From: Owenia fusiformis
Lineage: Eukaryota; Annelida; Polychaeta; Sabellida; Oweniidae
DNA length: 64,000 nt
Assembly: GCA_903813345.2 (NCBI GenBank)
Contig: CAIIXF020000004.1
Coordinates: 2,931,525-2,995,524 of the forward strand
Reading direction: 5' to 3'
The position numbers and the translations under genes are program-made. Below, piece after piece: positions 58,201 to 64,000 of this stretch (the first letter of the stretch is position 1; every line of letters begins with the position of its first letter). The notes under the pieces were generated by a model. It was given only the letters and a program-made list of their open reading frames with translations. It searched no databases and had not been told where the DNA came from.

Positions 58201-58333
58201 ATAATATCTCAGTCAACATGGTCAATTACTCTGTGTTTATTCTTTTTTTGGAATTAAGATATGTTTTAAATAAAAAAAATTGCAGTAAATACACTTTTTG
58301 GATAGCTATTATAAAAAATATCAACTTACCCAT
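55230..58333 (-). CDS. Secreted protein: helical region, EGF-like domain, Cys-rich acidic tail (paralogue B)
   Basis: Same six-exon plan as A: 58333-58330, 58132-57894, 57022-56791, 55952-55891, 55778-55685, 55423-55230 (stop 55232-55230). Total 825 bases, 274 residues, phases consistent; exons 3, 4 and 5 are identical in length to A. Signal peptide MDGKLFFTILVLTIDGHHTF, helical middle (YKQDIALNKFGKS, KKTNSMKTALNAANDT), one EGF-like domain (CGKHGLCSFG ... CLCAGFYNGTYC), Cys tail (CTLKCPF, CECPTV, YCRLNC) and a shorter acidic end (EDEEEE). N-x-T/S sites appear (NVT, NGT) that A lacks. It was clearly made by tandem duplication. Exon 3 has extra partial copies upstream (57023-57470). Confidence 0.86.
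57023..57470 (-). repeat. Three extra partial copies of paralogue B exon 3 start
   Basis: The true exon 3 begins at 57022. Decoy acceptors with the same TTTTAG|GAATTCAA sequence begin at 57160, 57301 and 57442 (spacing 138, 141, 141). Each carries about 80-95 bases of exon-3-like sequence, then falls into an intron-like TTACACAATGTATATGCC segment. The two distal copies have a changed Gln-Lys region. No good donor follows them, so they look like non-coding decoys. Confidence 0.85.
57600..57821. other. Probable hAT-type element remnant in intron 2 of paralogue B
   Basis: The right border reads CTTCTGGATCCGCCAGTG, like the TAATCCGCCAGTG border at 19730-19742. The inside is rich in GGGTCTGGAA and TTTGGCAAAA words. 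The left border was not found. Confidence 0.4.
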
Positions 58334-58942
58334 TTTTGTTACAAGCTTTCAAATATGTCTGTGAAGATGGTGATATAGTAATGTTAGTAATGTAAAATAT
58401 TAAATTATCTTATAGATGCTATGTTTATTTGAACAATGATATTTGCACAAATAATTATTGATGTTCTAGAAATACTACCACCTTGCAGAAATAATGTCTC
58501 TATTTTACATTAATAATTGACAAAGCATAGAAAAATATACATAAATTAATTTTCATACATATTCTGTATTGTTTTCATTTGTTATCAATTTTTAATACAT
58601 AAATTTGTATACAGGACACCTTGAGAATTGATTGAATCTTCAAAGACAGTTGTTTATATCTGTAAGACGGTAATGTACTAATTGCATATGATGTTTAACC
58701 TTCCTAAAATAGTTTTAGTATTTAAGTTTTAGAATTCATAAATGATATAGTGAAATTATTAAAACATCATATTATGCTTTAATATTGGGTTTGTTTTCAT
58801 TAAGTAATATTCCATTTTCAATGCCTGATTGTAAAGAAAGGTTAGAGCAATAGAATCAAATTATTTATAAGATGAATTTTATTGTTTTTGATGAAATGAT
58901 ATCGTTCAGTGACCTGTAGCAGTTCCAACACATAGATAGCAT

Positions 58943-59368
58943 GTGGGAGTTAGCACTCTGGTACTAGTAGACTGTTGATTGTACAGAATGATATTAAATT
59001 AATCATTGTTTGGTAATTAAAACAAGTTGCTTGTGGGAGTTAACACTCTGGTAAACTGTTGATTGTACAGGATGTTATTAAATTAATCATTGTTTGGTAA
59101 TTAAAACAAGTTGCTTGTGGGAGTTAACACTCTGGTAAACTGTTGATTGTACAGAATGTTATTAAATTAATCATTGTTTGGTAATTAAAACAAGTTGCTT
59201 GTGGGAGTTACCACTCTGGTAAACTGTTGATTGTACAGAATGTTATTAAATTAATCATTGTTTGGTAATTAAAACAAGTTGCTTGTGGGAGTTAACACTC
59301 TGGTAAACTGTTGATTGTACAGAATGTTATTAAATTCATCATTGTTTGATAATTAAAACAAGTTGCTT
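58943..59368. repeat. Five 84-bp tandem units
   Basis: GTGGGAGTTAACACTCTGGT recurs at 58943 (a 90-bp variant unit), 59033, 59117, 59201 and 59285, with nearly identical sequence between. It lies upstream of paralogue B. Confidence 0.92.
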
Positions 59369-59824
59369 TGTAGTTTTGATTAAATTTATGCAATGTCAGC
59401 TGTATTTCAATACATTGGCAATTTTGTTTATATCTGTAGAAGTCAATATACATTATAAATATTGAGACGTATGTATCTTGTCGGTTTTTCATTATTTATA
59501 ATAACATCTTCATAGTCCATTCTATATGAGCCTTACCATTCATTACTCCTGGATACTAACACATTAACCTTCATTTGTTATTTATATAATTATAACTTAC
59601 ATAGAACATATAATGATCAAAACTCCAGAAAGATTTTATTGAATATTAAATTTTATCACACCAGAAAGAAAAATGAAGAACACAAGTTTTGTAACACAAG
59701 AGAAACCCATATTTAAACACAACATTTTGACAGTAGAAAACAGTAGAAAAAGTATACAATGCAAACGTTTTGTAATAAATAGGCTATGAAACTGTTCTAA
59801 CATCAGTTTTTGTAACATTGAAAA

Positions 59825-60597
59825 TACCGTATTCTCTGTAATTACCGCCCACTCTCTAATAAGCGCCCACCCCGCTTCAGAAAGTTCAAGAAACATCGAG
59901 GAATCAACAAGAATTGAAGCATATATCAGGAAAAAAATATTTCTCAAAATCCAGGAGCGGGCGATAATAGAGTACTTACCCTAAAACTGCTGTAATCACG
60001 ACGCATTTTGTAATTCTATGCATCCTCTCGATACATATCTATCGATGGGTGCTTCCCACACCATACCATGCTAATATTGTCTCCAAATAGTCCATAATGA
60101 ATGAAGGAATTGTTCTTTATCGGCATTCAGAAATTTCAAAAGCTACTGCGCAGATGTTCTGCGCATGTCAAGGTCGTGAACTTTCTGGTTTCTTTTTAAT
60201 GTTTCTCGACTTTTGCACGAATAATGATGATCTCTCATCAAATTAGAAATAATGTATAACTTTAGATCGATATCCAGCAGTCTCTAGTGGTAATATTGAA
60301 GGTAATCGGCGATAATGACAAAGTGGGCGTGCCGGAAATAAATTAGACATAGACGGGTCTTCAACCACTGTCAATATTGTCTAAGCGATCTTTACCGTAT
60401 TCTCTCCAATAACAGCACTTGTCATATTATTATAAAAATATGTTGAAGAAAATGCATTCTTGTCAAGAAAAATTGCCATACATGAAATTCCTCAGGATTT
60501 CTGATTTCTTTCATACATGGGCGCTTATTAGAATGGTCTAAATAATGTATTTTCAATTTTCTAAACGCCCTGGGCGCTAATTACAGAGAATACGGTA
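59825..60597. mobile_element. TIR element, TACCGTATTCTCTGTAATTA ends
   Basis: TACCGTATTCTCTGTAATTA at the left is inverted at the right (ending TACGGTA, 60597), followed inward by CGCCCA/TGGGCG. The outermost TA may be the target duplication, which would fit a Tc1/mariner-type MITE. An internal piece near 60413 (CGTATTCTCTCCAATAACAG) repeats the end sequence. The open frame 59636-59947 crosses its border and is not a gene. Confidence 0.75.
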
Positions 60598-60653
60598 TTT
60601 AAATTAAACAGAACATAATGTCTTAGCTCCAAAAATTGAATTTTAAACTTTTT

Positions 60654-60775
60654 ATGTCACCAACAGATTATTATAGTCTCTTTTGTGGACAGTATTTGGC
60701 ATTTGATGGTACGTGTACAGCATCTGTAATAAATGGAAGGTGTTGTTATTTTGGATGTTAATGCCTTGTCTATAT
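60654..60775. repeat. Dispersed repeat, ATGTCACCACC family, degenerate copy
   Basis: It runs from ATGTCACCAACAG through GTAATAAATGGAAGGTGTTG to GGATGTTAATGCCTTG; the order of blocks matches the copy at 10500. Confidence 0.45.
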
Positions 60776-60848
60776 TGCTTCCCAGAGTGACGTATGTTGT
60801 GATAAAAAGCAAAAAATAGTTTAAGTGCTTTGGGAAAGTGATTTATAC

Positions 60849-61018
60849 AGGCTAATTAGAAGAGGTGGTTTGATCATCCTTCTGAATGTGATAAGAGCAG
60901 GGAAGTGTTTCGTTTTATATTTCCAAGAACAGGGAAGTAGGCTAATTAGAAGCGGCAGTTTAATTACCGTTATCAATGTGAAAAGAACAAGGAAGTGTTT
61001 CATTTTATTATTCTAAGA
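60849..61018. repeat. 90-bp tandem duplication
   Basis: AGGCTAATTAGAAG ... GGAAGTGTTTC(G/A)TTTTAT occurs at about 60849 and again at 60939. Confidence 0.85.
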
Positions 61019-61507
61019 GAAGTGGACAATTTGTAAATATCAGTAATTTGATAATGATGATTTTCAAATACATTATCCATGAGCTGAGCTTTACCCAAAA
61101 GACCAATCAACCAATCTAAAATATTCATCAGTAAAATAAAGGTACAATGGAACATGCTTCGCAAAGTTGTATTAATTACCAAGATGTAGCCTTAATTTCC
61201 ATCATCAGCTAGCTACATTGCCCTTTGACCATTACATATGATTATACAATAGTTTTAAAACTGATAAGATTGTATTTGTAACTCAACTGTAATTTCTCAA
61301 AATTGGCCTTTTTGGCAATTATTTGGAGTGAGTGATTGTGGGGATGGCGACTGAGAAAATGTCCATAGACATCAGCTGAGCACCCATCAGAGTCAGGCAA
61401 TCTGAACAAGTTGTGAGAGGCCTTGTTACGGGGAGGGGGGGATATGCTTTAGCTATGTCCTAGGATAAGTCTGGCTGCATGGTCACTGTTTGATCACCAT
61501 GCAGTCC

Positions 61508-61591
61508 ACCTGCTACCCTGCACGCAGAGTCTAGTTACAAACTACCCTCTGTCTAGTATAGACTATATTACAGTTTAGCAGCCCCCCTCCA
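61508..61591. repeat. Dispersed repeat shared with 464-546
   Basis: CTACCCTGCACGCAGAGTCTAG and the following AACTACCCTCTG and CAGTTTAGCAGCCC match the segment near the left end of the window with few changes. Confidence 0.6.
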
Positions 61592-62393
61592 AAAACTGGA
61601 GACAAACTCTGATTGGCTCGGTGAGATCAGAGATTTATTGTAAACTGAAAGAGTGAAGACGAAGCTCTCTTTTAACAAGTGAAGTTGAACGGATGCAAAG
61701 GGTATCCACCTGCCCTTGTGTCCTGTACTGTTGATAAGAGCCATAAGGTACCAAAGGGTCAACATGCATCTGCAAATCCAACACCATCGTCCATAAAACA
61801 CAATAATTCCTCATGGTAATGGTATCAGGAAAAACCGATGGCTAGTTTGATCCCTATTTCTGAACCATTTATGTCATAGCCAGGATCCACCTTAAAGGTG
61901 CCAAGTGAAATCTTTTGATTTTATGCAAATGTTATCCTTGTGCTTGTCATGTGGTAAAACTTGACACTTCAAAACTAACAATTTGTATTTCTCAGCTAAG
62001 CTTAGAAAGTGATTCTTCAGATAAGACTACAAATATTACAGTATTGTAATGGTTACCTCACTATACAATTCCCAGAATAGAGGAAGATTGAATTCAATTC
62101 AACTCTAAAACCCACTTCTTCAAACAATACTTGTGATTTTGTACATGTCTAAAACAACCCGACCCTCATAATTACTGTGTCAAAAGATTTAAGTATATCC
62201 TGAAACTAATAATCGTATGACTGGCCCATTGTAACAGTCAACAAGTGTGACTCATATGACACACTGCATAATTTAAGTAATGATTATAGATAGCAAGACC
62301 ACATAAGTGTTTGAAACTCATGATTCTTAGACATTTTTCAATCACATAAATTTACAACACACAATCTGCCAGCTGGAGAAAACCTTGTTAAAG

Positions 62394-64000
62394 ATGGCTT
62401 CATGGATGTATGCATGTGTTGTTCTGTTGTCTGTTACATCTAGTCTACATGGAAAATATGGAAGAATGCTGTCTGAAATATGCAGTGATAAACATACATG
62501 TCAGAGTTGCACAAATACAAGTATTACATGTAACGGTAAGGACGGCAGTAAAAAACAGCCATTTTACTTCATCCCTGTAAATGACTTCTCACCAGAAATA
62601 AGGACATTAAACCTTGAGTTCAGAGATATTATTGGTCTAAAGCTTGTCGGATATAAAAATAAAAAGTTGCAGCGAGACAGGGTGCACAAAGTTACGAAGC
62701 GGAATTTAACATTTCAAGAATATTATCCGAACTTGGAATATCTGAATCTTGCTGGGAATGAATTAGAGGCTATTCCAAAAGATGTTTTTAAAGGACTTGC
62801 TCTTCGAGGACTCAATCTTGGCATTAACCCCCTGAATCCACGCATCATGATGAAAAGTGAGGATGAGGACTGGGGTATCTTTGAACAGTTGCCGAACATC
62901 AGGTTCCTTAATATATCCAGAATGAAACATCCGAATCATTACCAAATCACCAAGCACAATATTCTACAATACCTTATACCAGAATTAAAGTATCTGAACC
63001 ATTCGAAAATCGAAGTTATAGATTTCAGTGAAACACATCGGAAAACAGCAAAACCCTATTCTTTGAACATGAGTCTAGTACTAACAGCACTAAAGGAAAC
63101 ACCTATTAGGGAGATATATCTTTCAAATAATTATATAGATAATGTATATTTTGGTTCAAACAAAGAATTCCCTGAACTTCCGTACAGTAGAATTGGTGTC
63201 GGAGAAATGTGGAACAATTTGAGTACGCATCTTAAACACCTCGAACATTTTGATATGTCAAATATTGGCTTAGACTTGTTTAACTCACCACTACTCATAA
63301 TACATGAAGGAACCTTTGAAAAAATGATTGCAAGTAATCTTAAAACTTTTAAGATGTCATCGTCACAAACACCTGATCTACAAACTGACCAAATAGAATT
63401 CTCCCATTTATTAATAAACCTGGCCATTATTTCAAAATTAGAGGTCCTGAAATTGGTCAATGTTATGTTTTTACGGTCAAATTATATGTGTAGAGTGAGT
63501 TCCTTTCAAGATGGACTGTCTTTCCAAAATGGAAATAAACTACGTATTCTAGATATATCTGGACCAGGCAAATTCAGTGAAATAAATGGGGAGATTAAAG
63601 GTCTTACAAGTCTGGAAGAACTGTATTTTAATGATAATAACTGTATCATTGGTCAATCAGTATTATCTTGTTCTAATGGAAACTTTGAATCACTTAAGAT
63701 TTTAAGGTTGAGTGGCAATTTGGTTCAACTGAATTCATCTAAAGAAGTGTTTGCTGATTGTGATAAACTGATTCATGTGGACCTGTCTTATAACAAGATA
63801 AAAGAGATCTCCTCTGACCTGTTAAAGAATGCCAAAAATCTAAAATCATTAGACTTAAGTGGCAATCTCCTGACACATATAGATCTTAATCTGGCCGAGC
63901 TGAAACAAATGAAGTTTCTAAACCTGTCACATAACAAATTAGACAAACTTGAATATTTCTTTATGGACAAACTTAAACGAATCGCAGCAAATGAAGGACT
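62394..64000 (+). CDS. Leucine-rich repeat receptor, Toll-like, N-terminal 535 codons (runs off the edge)
   Basis: One open frame runs from ATG 62394 to the last base without a stop. MASWMYACVVLLSVTSSLHG is a likely signal peptide. A small Cys cluster (CSDKHTCQSC, ITC; residues ~31-48) caps the repeats. LRRs follow: LEYLNLAGNELEAIP near residue 112, then irregular repeats, and clear ones at the right (LKILRLSGNLVQL, LIHVDLSYNKIKEI, LKSLDLSGNLLTHI, MKFLNLSHNKLDKL; residues ~430-525). Several N-x-S/T sites fit an extracellular domain. A single-exon ectodomain of this kind is usual for invertebrate Toll-like receptors. The transmembrane segment and TIR signalling domain would lie beyond the edge, so a secreted or other LRR protein remains possible. 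Confidence 0.82.
   Translation, partial: MASWMYACVVLLSVTSSLHGKYGRMLSEICSDKHTCQSCTNTSITCNGKDGSKKQPFYFIPVNDFSPEIRTLNLEFRDIIGLKLVGYKNKKLQRDRVHKVTKRNLTFQEYYPNLEYLNLAGNELEAIPKDVFKGLALRGLNLGINPLNPRIMMKSEDEDWGIFEQLPNIRFLNISRMKHPNHYQITKHNILQYLIPELKYLNHSKIEVIDFSETHRKTAKPYSLNMSLVLTALKETPIREIYLSNNYIDNVYFGSNKEFPELPYSRIGVGEMWNNLSTHLKHLEHFDMSNIGLDLFNSPLLIIHEGTFEKMIASNLKTFKMSSSQTPDLQTDQIEFSHLLINLAIISKLEVLKLVNVMFLRSNYMCRVSSFQDGLSFQNGNKLRILDISGPGKFSEINGEIKGLTSLEELYFNDNNCIIGQSVLSCSNGNFESLKILRLSGNLVQLNSSKEVFADCDKLIHVDLSYNKIKEISSDLLKNAKNLKSLDLSGNLLTHIDLNLAELKQMKFLNLSHNKLDKLEYFFMDKLKRIAANEG

Larger units (their letters stand above)
59369..62393. other. Spacer between paralogue B and the LRR receptor
   Basis: Apart from the repeats listed separately (59825-60597, 60654-60775, 60849-61018, 61508-61591) I see no exon or RNA gene. 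No convincing promoter element was found close to the ATG at 62394. Confidence 0.45.

Noticed and set aside
61568-61801. 77-codon minus-strand frame
   Set aside because: Partly within a dispersed repeat, no recognisable domain or splice sites.

Overview
This is animal (metazoan) genomic DNA. The genes are split by GT-AG introns of about 0.1 to 10 kb, introns and spacers are AT-rich, and short transposons, foldback elements and tandem repeats are very dense. Protein content (a carbonyl reductase, the ER folding sensor UGGT, secreted EGF-domain proteins, a Toll-like leucine-rich-repeat receptor) together with the repeat style suggests a marine invertebrate, perhaps a mollusc. The species is inference only. 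I saw no prokaryotic genes, rRNA, tRNA or CRISPR array.

Layout. (1) About 840-9600 is a tandem satellite with alternating ~600/~690 bp monomers, each carrying a small conserved hairpin. At least four transposons are inserted in it, and sister monomers serve as empty-site controls. (2) 10816-18280, + strand: a carbonyl reductase 1-like SDR gene (six introns seen, first exon not found); introns carry a hAT MITE, two 21-bp minisatellites and nested old elements. (3) 18281-22898: spacer with a foldback element and a possible UGGT promoter and first exon. (4) 22899-49347, + strand: 22 phase-consistent coding exons of UGGT giving 866 codons. They cover the thioredoxin-like folding-sensor half; the C-terminal glucosyltransferase half is not in the window. 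(5) UGGT intron 14 holds an 8.8-kb transposon (35348-44190) with TTAA target duplications and ~1.1-kb terminal inverted repeats. It carries a minus-strand, multi-exon, broken gene with a C2H2 zinc finger and an RNase H/DDE-like segment. (6) 50141-53009 and 55230-58333, - strand: tandem paralogues of a secreted protein with a helical region, one EGF-like domain and a Cys-rich acidic tail. (7) 58334-62393: spacer with tandem repeats and a TIR element. (8) 62394 to the right edge, + strand: an open LRR/Toll-like receptor reading frame that leaves the window.

The most unusual feature is repeated tandem duplication of splice junctions. UGGT exon 9 ends in about 55 copies of a 31-bp unit made from its own last 18 exon bases plus its 5' splice site. 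UGGT exons 11 and 13, and exon 3 of the second EGF paralogue, have decoy duplicated acceptors just upstream. In CBR, the reading frame runs on through a 5' splice site into twelve 7-residue repeats. The genes show no operon-like relation; UGGT acts in the ER, the EGF proteins are predicted secreted, and the LRR receptor is a predicted membrane or secreted immune-type protein.
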